Source: a bacterium (GTDB lineage: Bacteria > Planctomycetota > Planctomycetia > Pirellulales > Pirellulaceae). Taken from it: a stretch of 8,990 nucleotides of DNA. Positions 1-6,578 of this stretch are shown here, in pieces (position 1 is the stretch's first letter; every line of letters starts with the position of its first letter). The notes below the pieces were generated by a model that saw only the letters and a program-made list of their open reading frames with translations, ran no database searches and had not been told where the DNA came from. The DNA lies in contig JAUIHJ010000315.1 in assembly GCA_030432015.1 (NCBI GenBank), positions 1-8,990 of the forward strand, read 5' to 3'. The position numbers were made by a program, and so were the translations under genes.

Positions 1-1
1 G

Positions 2-739
2 CTCCGCCGCCTCCACCGTCTGGGGACGGGATATATGACCCTGACGCACTCCGACACGCTGGACTGGGCCGATTCGGCGACCGACGCCGCGAAACATGAC
101 GGCCTGTCGGAATTCGGCGAGGAAGTCGTTCGTGAGATGAATCGACTGGGGATGCTGGTCGACCTGTCTCATGTTTCGCCGGCCACCATGAAAGATGCGA
201 TTCGCGTCTCGCAAGCGCCGATCATCTACTCGCACTCGTCGGCCCGGGCCGTGGCGGATCATGCTCGTAACGTACCCGACGATGTGCTCCGTCTGACGGC
301 ACGGAATGGCGGCGTCGTGATGGTCAATTTTTTCTCGGGGTTCGTCGTTCCGGAATCGGCGAGGCGCATGTCGCAGATGTTCGATGTCTTCCGAGACTTG
401 CGGAAGAAACACCCTGACAAAGACGATTATGCTAAGGCCAGTGCCACGTGGCGGCTGAAAAATCCCATGCTGCCCGGCACCATCCACGACCTCGTTGACC
501 ATATTGACCATATTGTCCGGGTGGCAGGCATCGACCATGTTGGACTGGGATCTGACTATGACGGCGTCAGCATGGTGCCCAAGCAGTTGGAGGATGTATC
601 GACGTATCCGCTGATCACGCAAGAGTTGCTTAATCGTGGTTACACGACGGACGAGGTCGCTCAGATCTGCAGTGGAAATATTCTGCGCGTCATGGAACAG
701 GCCGAACGTGTCGCGCACGCCCTGGCGTCCCCCGAATAA
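2..739 (+). CDS. Membrane dipeptidase (peptidase family M19), C-terminal part
   Basis: The reading frame is already open at the left edge, so the N-terminus is missing and the ATG at base 35 is internal: the codons before it read as normal family sequence leading into the TLTHS motif. The M19 family are zinc dipeptidases with a TIM-barrel fold (renal dipeptidase type) that cleave dipeptides, often including D-residues. Visible motifs are VDLSH (bases about 159-173, the substrate-binding His), YSHSSAR (about 226-246, a zinc-ligand His), DHARNVPDD (about 259-285, a second zinc-ligand His and the conserved Arg) and the GLGSDYDG block (about 544-567) with the catalytic Asp. The HxD pair and the bridging Glu expected upstream lie outside the window. 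The C-terminus after NILRVME has normal family length. No truncation is seen within the visible part. The family call is firm; the substrate is unknown. Confidence 0.93.
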   Translation, partial: LRRLHRLGTGYMTLTHSDTLDWADSATDAAKHDGLSEFGEEVVREMNRLGMLVDLSHVSPATMKDAIRVSQAPIIYSHSSARAVADHARNVPDDVLRLTARNGGVVMVNFFSGFVVPESARRMSQMFDVFRDLRKKHPDKDDYAKASATWRLKNPMLPGTIHDLVDHIDHIVRVAGIDHVGLGSDYDGVSMVPKQLEDVSTYPLITQELLNRGYTTDEVAQICSGNILRVMEQAERVAHALASPE

Positions 740-760
740 TGGGTCGTGGACGCCGAGCCT

Positions 761-783
761 GGCAGGAGCGCCTCGTTCCTGCC
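761..783. terminator. GC-rich hairpin between convergent genes
   Basis: GGCAGGAGCG (761-770) pairs with CGTTCCTGCC (774-783) around a CCT loop, giving ten pairs including one G-T wobble. It lies in the 53-base gap between the dipeptidase stop (739) and the methyltransferase stop (793). No T-run follows on either strand, so it is not a classical intrinsic terminator. It may be a shared 3' end or an RNA-stabilising stem for both convergent transcripts. The stem is seen directly; its role is inferred from position. Confidence 0.5.
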
Positions 784-792
784 GCGCGACAC

Positions 793-1443
793 TTAGCTCT
801 GATGCGCCACCGCAATCGCGACGGGCATGGTAAACAGTTCGACGCGTTCACGTTGCGCAAGCTTGAATCCAGCAGTTTCAAGCAGCGATTCGAGTGGGAT
901 CGGCTGGCAATCGACAATGTGCGGGAAATGGGTATGCATCCAGACATACGTGCGTTCCAACATGCTCGTATGGTCACCAGGCGCGACAGTCGCCATGCTA
1001 ACAACGCCCAAGCGTCCGTCGCGCCGCAAGAGCCTACGACATTCAGCGAGCACTTTGGGAATTGTCTCCAGGCCGAATAGCTCGAGCGTAAAGCTCATGG
1101 TGATCGCATCGAAGGGACCGAGGTCGGCTGGGATGGGCGGTACGCTGCCGACTCGAAGCTCCACACGATCTGCAAGGTCCGCTGCCGCGATCCGCTTGGC
1201 GGCGATCTCGCGCATTCCCGTCGAGATGTCAATGCCTGTCACGTGACCGTCAGCGCCGACCGCAGTGGCCAGGGACAGCAGCGAATGGCCAGTGCCGAAT
1301 CCGATCTCCAGCACCGATTCCCCCGGTTGCACATTCAATTGCGCCAAGCCGCGCTCGCGCGCATCGCGTTCGCCGCTGTCCGCAATAAAGTCGTAGGCGT
1401 GACTGATTCGGTCATAAAACGTCTTCGTTGCATGATCGGTCAT
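793..1443 (-). CDS. Class I SAM-dependent methyltransferase (UbiE-like)
   Basis: A 216-residue Rossmann-fold methyltransferase that would transfer a methyl group from S-adenosylmethionine to an unidentified acceptor. Motif I (VLEIGFGTGH, residues 44-53) is the glycine-rich SAM loop. The acidic residue D72 in GIDIS ends the second strand and should bind the SAM ribose. FDAITMSFTLELF (111-123) fits motif IV, and LLRRDGRLGVVSM (138-150) fits the post-motif strand. The N-terminal YDRISHAYDFIAD resembles UbiE/MenG-like enzymes, but quinone biosynthesis cannot be claimed because no quinone genes are nearby. The frame is open upstream to an ATG at 1632. I chose the ATG at 1443 because it has an AGAGGG site nine bases upstream and because the 63 extra codons are Arg/Pro-rich and unlike the family. 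The gene is cytosolic, with no signal peptide, and is transcribed away from the MORN gene. Confidence 0.88.
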   Translation of the reverse strand: MTDHATKTFYDRISHAYDFIADSGERDARERGLAQLNVQPGESVLEIGFGTGHSLLSLATAVGADGHVTGIDISTGMREIAAKRIAAADLADRVELRVGSVPPIPADLGPFDAITMSFTLELFGLETIPKVLAECRRLLRRDGRLGVVSMATVAPGDHTSMLERTYVWMHTHFPHIVDCQPIPLESLLETAGFKLAQRERVELFTMPVAIAVAHQS

Positions 1444-1452
1444 CAAGGTAGT

Positions 1453-1458
1453 CCCTCT
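1453..1458 (-). promoter_or_regulatory. Ribosome binding site deciding the methyltransferase start
   Basis: On the minus strand AGAGGG lies nine bases before the ATG at 1443. It supports the shorter 216-residue protein, whose first residues MTDHATKTFYDRI look like the start of the methyltransferase domain, over a start at 1632. Confidence 0.5.
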
Positions 1459-1715
1459 GGTCAAGTGCCGCACGGAAGCCGTTTCCGGCGGCGATGGGAA
1501 ATCGGCCGAATGGAACGTGCCTGGACCTGCCGCCTCGGTTCTGGAGATTTCCGTGCCAGCCTGCTTCGGCATGGGCAAAAGTCGTTGGCGCAGACGCCGC
1601 TTCGTCCGTTTACGCATTCCTGTCGAACCCAATATACCAATTCATGAAACTCTGCTCGCCAAGGCTCGATGCGTAAACCGGCGGAGCACCGGGAGGCTGG
1701 GCCAGGCGGGATTCA

Positions 1716-1821
1716 CGATCGATCGCCAAGCCTGTGCGGGTTGAGACCGTCGATCGGATCAGGGAACCCGTAACGGTCAGGGCGTCCTGGCGGTCTTGAC
1801 TGGAATTTTGGCGATCGATCG
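1716..1821. repeat. 14-base perfect inverted repeat enclosing smaller stems
   Basis: CGATCGATCGCCAA (1716-1729) is the exact reverse complement of TTGGCGATCGATCG (1808-1821), with 78 bases between. Inside, CGGGTT (1737-1742) can pair with AACCCG (1765-1770), and CAGG (1778-1781) with CCTG (1786-1789). Together they would make a branched structure closed by a 14-bp stem. An alternative inner pairing, GACCGT (1745-1750) with ACGGTC (1773-1778), competes with these. It lies 101 bases before the MORN gene ATG, so it could be in that gene's leader or act as a DNA operator. The repeat is certain; an RNA role is speculation. Confidence 0.5.
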
Positions 1822-1921
1822 ACCGATAAGCTGGATATTGCTTTTTTGCAAGGTTCGTTTCGCTTGGACGCATAGAACAATTGCTGGCATGGATGCGTGA
1901 CTCCCCACCTGGAGACGTTCC

Positions 1922-3088
1922 ATGTGTTATTGCACAGACAACACGCGCTCAATACTGCTCTGCCTGGCAACGCTGCTGCTCGCTGCCGATGTCCACGCGG
2001 ACGAACTACTGCCAACACCGCTCCCGGTCCTGCGGATTGGGGCACCCCAATCGCGATCCGAATCAGTGATGGCGCGTCGCGGCGATACAGCGCCGGAGAT
2101 CATTACGGAAAAGTATCCCAACCGAAAGGTCAAGATCGAACGCCAAGTCGTTCAAGATGACGAGCGTAACTATGTGAACCACGGCCCTTGGAAGATGTGG
2201 GATCCCCAAGGCCGGCTCGTTGCGCATGGCGAATTTCGCTATGGCAAACAGCACGGAAACTGGGTGAGGCTGATGTCGACGTTCGGCACCGGCAGCGAGT
2301 CGTTCCTGCCACCGTTCACATCCCAGGCCGATTTCGACCATGGCCAATTGCACGGCACCTGGACGATCAGCGACAGTCGCCAGCGGATGATTGGCAGTTG
2401 GGAATTCAACCACGGCGAACTGCACGGGAAAGTCACTTACTGGTATTCCAACGGGCAGCCGCAACGTGAGATGTCGTTCAAGTACGGTAAGCTGGACGGT
2501 GAAGTCACTGCCTTTACCATGCAAGGGACGATTGCGAATCGCGAGTATTTTCGTGACGCCAGGGAACTGATCCCCGTGGTCACCTGGCACGAGCCTCAGC
2601 AGCAAAAGCAGGCCGAAGGATGGATGCAGACCAGTGAAGTCACGGTCGCCAAGCACATCGATTGGTGGAATGGAATTCTGCAAATCACCCGCGAGCCGAC
2701 CGTTGGCGAACCGGTGCGTGTTGGCCAGTGGACGGAATGGCACGCCAATGGCACCAAGCGGTTCTCTGGTTCGTACCGTAACGGCGAGCCAGACGGTGAC
2801 CACATCTGGTGGCACGAGAACGGTCAGAAGCAACTTGTGGGCCGGTTCGAGGACGGCGATCGCGTCGACCGGTGGACGCGTTGGCATCCCAACGGTCGCA
2901 AACAGGAAGAAGGCGAATTCTACGTCGGCACAAAGCGAGGTGTGTGGAAAGCCTGGTCCGACGACGGACAACTGATCGACGAGGAGCAGCTCGCCGTACT
3001 ACCTGAACCAAGTCATTCAGACGCTTTGCCAGCGAACTTGCCCGAGATCGAACTGGTCCCCATCCACCCGGTATCGATCGACCCTTGA
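1922..3088 (+). CDS. Secreted MORN/YwqK-like repeat protein
   Basis: A 388-residue protein with a signal peptide: a short polar start, a hydrophobic core ILLCLATLLLAAD (11-23) and a likely cleavage after VHA near residue 26. It is therefore probably exported to the periplasm or cell surface. The rest is built from Trp/Gly-rich repeats of about 22-24 residues of the MORN_2 type (toxin-antitoxin YwqK-like), with the pattern xGxWxxWxxNGxxxxxGxFxxGxxxG. They lie at about 85-112, 139-195 and 268-355. The last block is the most regular, with WTEWHANG, WWHENG and WTRWHPNG cores. Residues 196-265 interrupt the array and lack clear repeats. A proline-rich tail (358-388) ends the protein. Such repeats act as interaction or structural scaffolds; no enzyme motif is seen and no toxin gene sits beside it, so an antitoxin role is unsupported. 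A GGAG site (1911-1914), seven bases before the ATG, fixes the start. It converges on greA. Confidence 0.8.
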   Translation: MCYCTDNTRSILLCLATLLLAADVHADELLPTPLPVLRIGAPQSRSESVMARRGDTAPEIITEKYPNRKVKIERQVVQDDERNYVNHGPWKMWDPQGRLVAHGEFRYGKQHGNWVRLMSTFGTGSESFLPPFTSQADFDHGQLHGTWTISDSRQRMIGSWEFNHGELHGKVTYWYSNGQPQREMSFKYGKLDGEVTAFTMQGTIANREYFRDARELIPVVTWHEPQQQKQAEGWMQTSEVTVAKHIDWWNGILQITREPTVGEPVRVGQWTEWHANGTKRFSGSYRNGEPDGDHIWWHENGQKQLVGRFEDGDRVDRWTRWHPNGRKQEEGEFYVGTKRGVWKAWSDDGQLIDEEQLAVLPEPSHSDALPANLPEIELVPIHPVSIDP

Positions 3089-3118
3089 TCGCAGCCCCTG
3101 CGCTGCGCAAAGATCAAG
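3084..3118. terminator. Bulged hairpin between the convergent MORN gene and greA
   Basis: CTTGAT (3084-3089) pairs with ATCAAG (3113-3118), and CGCAGC (3090-3095) pairs with GCTGCG (3102-3107). The loop has six bases and the 3' side carries a five-base bulge. The stem starts at the last codons of the MORN gene and ends about 50 bases from the greA stop. There is no T-run. A second weak stem, ACACC (3149-3153) with GGTGT (3166-3170), is followed by TTTATT on the plus strand. Either may help end transcription; neither is a strong intrinsic terminator. Confidence 0.35.
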
Positions 3119-3170
3119 TAGAAACTGACGCAGCGACGGACAAATCGGACACCAAATACTCGGGCGGTGT

Positions 3171-3647
3171 TTATTCGTAGGTGATCTCGATAATCTCGAG
3201 CTTGAACACCCCTTTGGGTGCCTCAATCTCTGCGACTTCGCCAAGTTTCTTGCCGAGCAACCCCTGCCCAATCGGGCTGGTCAGCAGGATCTTTCCGGTG
3301 TCGTAGTCTTCTTCGCCGGATCCCACCAACGTGTAAACTTCTTCGTCGTCAAAATCCAGGTCTTTCACCTTGATCGTCGCACCAAAGGCGACTTCGTCCC
3401 GAGGCATGGTTGACGGATCGATGATCATCCCGTTGGCCAGGTCGCTCTTGAGCCGATTGATCTTGGCCTGCAGCATCCCCTGGTTTTCACGCTGGGCGTG
3501 GTACTCCGCGTTCTCCTTCAAATCGCCTTCGTCCCGCGCTGCAGCAATCTTCTCGGCAATCAAGGGCATCTCGACGTTCTCCAGCCGCTCAACCTCGGCC
3601 TTCTTCTTGTTGTACCCCTCTTGGGTCATCGGGACGCGCTGGGACAT
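3171..3647 (-). CDS. greA: Transcription elongation factor GreA
   Basis: GreA binds the secondary channel of RNA polymerase and stimulates cleavage of the backtracked transcript 3' end, rescuing stalled complexes. The 158-residue length matches the family. The N-terminal antiparallel coiled coil (about 1-75) carries the tip motif RDEGDLKENAEYH (38-50). D42 and E45 correspond to the acidic tip residues that hold the catalytic magnesium in E. coli GreA. The C-terminal FKBP-like domain (about 84-158) has the expected LTSPIGQGLLGKKLGEVAEI block (122-141) and ends in FKLEIIEI. The start at 3647 is supported by GGAGAG (3653-3658 on the minus strand), five bases upstream, with the core GGAG seven bases away. 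The gene is monocistronic here, converges on the MORN gene, and has its own promoter and a leader terminator (listed separately). The tip lacks nothing expected, so it should be active. Confidence 0.97.
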   Translation of the reverse strand: MSQRVPMTQEGYNKKKAEVERLENVEMPLIAEKIAAARDEGDLKENAEYHAQRENQGMLQAKINRLKSDLANGMIIDPSTMPRDEVAFGATIKVKDLDFDDEEVYTLVGSGEEDYDTGKILLTSPIGQGLLGKKLGEVAEIEAPKGVFKLEIIEITYE

Positions 3648-3666
3648 CAGATCTCTCCAGATAGCG

Positions 3667-3697
3667 AAAAAAGCGACCTCCCATGCTGGGCGGTCGC
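3667..3697 (-). terminator. Intrinsic terminator in the greA leader (possible attenuator)
   Basis: Read on the minus strand, GCGACC G CCCA pairs with TGGG A GGTCGC around a GCA loop: ten pairs with a single mismatch. TTTTTT (3672-3667) follows at once. This is the strongest intrinsic terminator in the window. It ends only eight bases before the greA ribosome binding site and lies downstream of the greA promoter candidate, so it sits inside the leader. There is no minus-strand gene upstream whose end it could serve. I infer an attenuator giving short leader RNAs of about 50 bases. Confidence 0.75.
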
Positions 3698-3722
3698 GAA
3701 GTGAGTGTCATGTTCGTGCCTC

Positions 3723-3751
3723 ATTCTGAGCGATTCTGCCGATCATGTAAA
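3723..3751 (-). promoter_or_regulatory. Sigma70-type promoter candidate for greA
   Basis: On the minus strand TTTACA (3751-3746; five of six match TTGACA) is followed after exactly 17 bases by CAGAAT (3728-3723; four of six match TATAAT). Initiation would be near 3716, giving a leader of about 70 bases before the greA ATG, with the leader terminator in its middle. The spacing and position make this credible, but planctomycete promoter consensus is poorly known to me. Confidence 0.5.
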
Positions 3752-4415
3752 GACGAACGGACGCCACCGCCCAAATCCGCCAACGACCGACGAAGTACCC
3801 CAAGCGGGGCTTCGAGACGCGACTGACGGTAATTTTCGCGGATCGGAACCTACCCCAGCCCAGCTCGCATACTTTGCTGTCGCGTCAATTTGTCATTCAG
3901 CGGCGGCTGGAAGCTCCGCGTCGTTGACCTCCCGTCGCTGCTGCGCGGCTCTTGACCAGCCAGACCCCAAATCCCTGGAGTCGGCACGCCAAGCTACGAC
4001 CTGAAATGCCAGTGGCGTTTACAAACGGGCAACGTCAAAAATCGCATTATGGGGTGACGCCCAGCACCCGCCATGACCAGAACCCCAGCCCGGACAAACT
4101 GTCAGATTTCGATCCACCAAAACAGCCGGCGGATTTGCGACATGCGTGGGCTAAACGACCGAGCGCGATTCAGCAGCGCGCACCCCGTCAGCGAGAGAGG
4201 CACCTTTTTCGGCGACAGGCGGTTTTTCCGCCGTTGAATCGAATGGGCGACGAACAGTGAGCCGATCCCGGATTGTCGCCGAATTGCACTCGGGCACTTA
4301 GTCGACAAGCCGGCGGAAGGTTCGGATTGGCTGACCGCTCGTCTTCACGACGACGGAACCAGGGGTGATGGGCGCTGTTGGCCGACCGAGCCGGAGTCGC
4401 CGCTCGATCGCACTT
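3752..4415. other. Gene-poor region upstream of the sulfatase
   Basis: About 660 bases between the greA promoter and the sulfatase control region. Short open frames exist on both strands, but their translations are low-complexity, Arg/Pro/Ser-rich, and lack recognisable domains or good ribosome sites. Small stems are visible: CCCC-AAGC-GGGG (near 3797-3808), GGCGG-TTTTT-CCGCC (near 4219-4233) and a nested pair TTGTCG/CGACAA (4273-4278/4303-4308) enclosing CCGA/TCGG. None has a terminator tail. I recognise no tRNA or known RNA gene. Confidence 0.4.
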
Positions 4416-4433
4416 CTCCGATTCCTCCGATTC
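4416..4433 (+). repeat. Tandem 9-base direct repeat upstream of the sulfatase
   Basis: CTCCGATTC occurs twice with no gap (4416-4424 and 4425-4433). A third CTCC begins the nearby CTCCAACGGAG (4446-4456). The position, about 36-53 bases upstream of a -10-like box, would suit a regulator site, but a chance duplication is possible. Confidence 0.35.
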
Positions 4434-4447
4434 GAACGCGACCATCT

Positions 4448-4474
4448 CCAACGGAGGTTGGTGTAAGATACAAT
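4448..4474 (+). promoter_or_regulatory. Palindrome and -10-like box before the sulfatase
   Basis: CCAAC-GGAG-GTTGG (4448-4461) is a perfect 14-base palindromic arrangement. Eight bases later TACAAT (4469-4474) matches five of six bases of TATAAT. No TTGACA-like -35 lies at 16-18 bases upstream; the palindrome occupies that place. This is the layout expected of an activator-dependent or repressed promoter, but that is inference. Initiation would fall near 4481, about 30 bases before the chosen sulfatase ATG. Confidence 0.3.
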
Positions 4475-4511
4475 CGAGCGGAAAATACGCGTGATGAGAG
4501 ATCGAGGAATC

Positions 4512-6491
4512 ATGACAATTCAATACCCTGCCCCAATGCCGATTCGTTGCCATCCGACCTTCCTGGATCGCATACGATCGGCAAGTGCCGCAATCATTGG
4601 TGTCCTTGTGACCGCGTCGGTCCCATCCCAGCACCTTCATGCGCAACCACTTGCTGCCGAGCGAGTCGCACGCCCCAACATCGTTTATATCATGGCAGAT
4701 GAACTGGGGTACTACGAACTCTCCTGCATGGGAAGCCCTCATATCGCGACCCCTCAAATCGATGCGATGGCGCAGGAGGGGATACGCTTCACGCAGGCGC
4801 TGGCGGGCTCATCCGTATGCGCGCCGACACGATGCTGCCTCATGACGGGTAAACACAGCGGGCATACGTCCGTGCGATCCAATGGTGGCGGCACACCACT
4901 GCGTGCTGGCGAAGTGACGATCGCATCGATGCTGCATGATGTCGGCTACGCGACCGGCGGGTTTGGCAAGTGGGGGTGCGGCGGCCGAGGTTCGACGGGC
5001 GTGCCGGAAGCGCACGGCTTCGATCTCTTCTTAGGATACTACGATCAGGTGCATGCCCACAGTTATTACCCACCTTATCTGGTGCGGAACAGCAAAGAGC
5101 TGGCCTTGCCCGGCAATCACGGCGGCAGTGACGGTGAAACCTATTCGCATTACGTGATCATGGATGCCGGCATGGAATTCATTCGCGACAACAGGAACCA
5201 ACCATTCTTCTGTTATCTGCCCATCACGCCACCGCACGGTATCTTCGACATCCCCGACGAGGATCCAGCCTGGCAACTGTACCGAGACAAACCCTGGCCC
5301 GAGCAAGCGAAACGATACGCCGCGATGGTCTCCATGGTCGACCGGCAGGTCGGCGAGGTGCTGGGACTCTTGCGCGAATTGGACTTAGAGAAGAACACGA
5401 TCGTGTTCTTCTGTGGTGACAATGGTGGCAATGACTATTTCCGTGATGCGCAACATCCACGCGGGTTTCACGGTGCCAACAAACACCCGGAAACCGGGGT
5501 CGAGTTTCGCGGCACAAAAGGGACACTGTATGAAGGTGGCTTGCGGATCCCAATGCTCGCCCGTTGGCCCGGGAAGATCGCGGCGGGCCGTGTCAGCGAT
5601 CACTTATGGTACTTTCCAGACGTGCTCCCCACGCTTGCGGAATTGGTCGGGACGCCTGCCACCAAAGATACTGATGGGATCTCGATCGTTCCGGAATTGT
5701 TGGGAGCAGAATTTGCCGGAAGACCGCAGTCGACCCATGACTACCTGTACTGGGAATTGGGCAACCAAACCGCAGTCCGCGCAGAAAACTGGAAGGCGAT
5801 TCGTCCCCACCCCAAGAAGCCCTGGGAACTTTACGACTTGGCGGTGGATGTCAGCGAGGCGAATAACCTGGCCGCGGCTGAACCCGATGTTTTGTCCCGC
5901 CTCAAGGCATATGCCGACGAAGCGCACGAACCGGTCGTCGAGGGAACGTTTCATCATCGAGACATGCACGAACGCGACCGCCGAGCAAAACTTGGAAACC
6001 AGGACAAGCCAGCCCCAACCACAAAGACGAAAGCCAACGTACTGGACCCGACCGGCCTGCTTTCGAACAAGGCGTGGAGGGTTGCCCGGGCGAGTAGCGA
6101 GGCCACAGCCAATGGCCGCAACGCAGCCGACGCCATCGACGGTGATCCTCGCACCCACTGGCATTCGCAATTTCAAGAGACGTTGGCAAGGCACCCGCAT
6201 GACCTTGTCGTCGATCTCGGCCAGACCGCCACGATCCGCGGCTTTCGCTACCTGGCCAGGCAAGACGGCGGCTGGAATGGTGCGATTGCCAAGTGCGAGT
6301 TCTATGTCGGCGATTCACCAGACAAGTTCGGCCGGCCCGTCGCCACGGTCAAATTCGAGAAGTCCAAGACGTCGCAGGAGGTCTCCTGCGACGAAATCAT
6401 GGGACGGTATGTCATGCTGCGTGCTCTGTCCGAAGTCAACGGCGGGCCGTGGGCCTCCGTCGCCGAATTGGGCGTGATCGGCGAGCAATAA
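4512..6491 (+). CDS. Secreted Cys-type sulfatase with C-terminal F5/8 type C domain
   Basis: A 659-residue sulfatase that would hydrolyse sulfate esters, probably on polysaccharides, outside the cytoplasm. A signal peptide (about 1-44) has a basic start, a hydrophobic core near 24-37 and the cleavage site LHA-Q. The catalytic domain (about 54-470) carries CAPTR (103-107), whose Cys must be oxidised to formylglycine by a maturation enzyme. Compared with human arylsulfatase A, D63, R107, K153, H242, D303, N304 and K336 are kept, but the second metal Asp is Glu (E64, ADELGYYE) and the His of GKWHLG is Gly (G155). The C-terminus (about 515-659) resembles an F5/8 type C (discoidin) binding domain. 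A GAGGA at 4504-4508 favours the ATG at 4512, though its spacing is short; GTG 4491 and ATG 4494 are in frame alternatives. The cytochrome gene follows after 99 bases. Confidence 0.93.
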   Translation: MTIQYPAPMPIRCHPTFLDRIRSASAAIIGVLVTASVPSQHLHAQPLAAERVARPNIVYIMADELGYYELSCMGSPHIATPQIDAMAQEGIRFTQALAGSSVCAPTRCCLMTGKHSGHTSVRSNGGGTPLRAGEVTIASMLHDVGYATGGFGKWGCGGRGSTGVPEAHGFDLFLGYYDQVHAHSYYPPYLVRNSKELALPGNHGGSDGETYSHYVIMDAGMEFIRDNRNQPFFCYLPITPPHGIFDIPDEDPAWQLYRDKPWPEQAKRYAAMVSMVDRQVGEVLGLLRELDLEKNTIVFFCGDNGGNDYFRDAQHPRGFHGANKHPETGVEFRGTKGTLYEGGLRIPMLARWPGKIAAGRVSDHLWYFPDVLPTLAELVGTPATKDTDGISIVPELLGAEFAGRPQSTHDYLYWELGNQTAVRAENWKAIRPHPKKPWELYDLAVDVSEANNLAAAEPDVLSRLKAYADEAHEPVVEGTFHHRDMHERDRRAKLGNQDKPAPTTKTKANVLDPTGLLSNKAWRVARASSEATANGRNAADAIDGDPRTHWHSQFQETLARHPHDLVVDLGQTATIRGFRYLARQDGGWNGAIAKCEFYVGDSPDKFGRPVATVKFEKSKTSQEVSCDEIMGRYVMLRALSEVNGGPWASVAELGVIGEQ

Positions 6492-6578
6492 TTGAGCGCC
6501 GCATCTCCCTTTTCGCCGAGGCAGTCAGCGAGCCAAGGCCGACGCACCGGCAGCAACGCAGCCCACGGCACGCAACCT

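Larger units (their letters stand above)
1444..1921. other. Divergent intergenic region
   Basis: This 478-base stretch separates the methyltransferase (minus strand) from the MORN-repeat gene (plus strand), so it should carry both promoters. Bases 1444-1632 are open in the methyltransferase frame but look non-coding. Bases 1700-1870 are rich in CGATCG-type palindromes and hold the long inverted repeat listed separately. I found no -35/-10 pair with proper spacing for either gene. A TTGACT at 1796-1801 resembles a -35, but no -10 box lies at 16-18 bases. No convincing coding frame or RNA gene was recognised. Confidence 0.5.

Noticed and set aside
1444..1632. N-terminal extension of the methyltransferase to an ATG at 1632
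   Set aside because: The extra 63 residues are Arg/Pro-rich and unlike the family, and a ribosome site precedes the ATG at 1443.
2063..2971. 302-codon minus-strand frame opposite the MORN gene
   Set aside because: The plus-strand frame has a signal peptide, ribosome site and repeats; the antisense frame is a shadow created by codon bias.
1922..3088. Antitoxin role of the YwqK-like protein
   Set aside because: It has a signal peptide and no adjacent toxin candidate; the neighbouring gene is greA.
4219..4233. GGCGG-TTTTT-CCGCC as an intrinsic terminator
   Set aside because: The T-run is in the loop rather than after the stem, and no gene ends nearby.
3705..4260. Two overlapping short plus-strand frames (about 100 codons each) after greA
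   Set aside because: Low-complexity Pro/Arg/Ser-rich translations without ribosome sites or domains; the first begins inside the greA leader.
4188..4757. 189-codon minus-strand frame overlapping the sulfatase start
   Set aside because: It lies antisense to the signal peptide and metal motif of a clear sulfatase, and its translation shows no domain or coherent composition.
5413..6477. 354-codon plus-strand frame within the sulfatase
   Set aside because: It is a frame-shifted shadow of the sulfatase, rich in Arg/Ser/Thr/Pro and without recognisable motifs.
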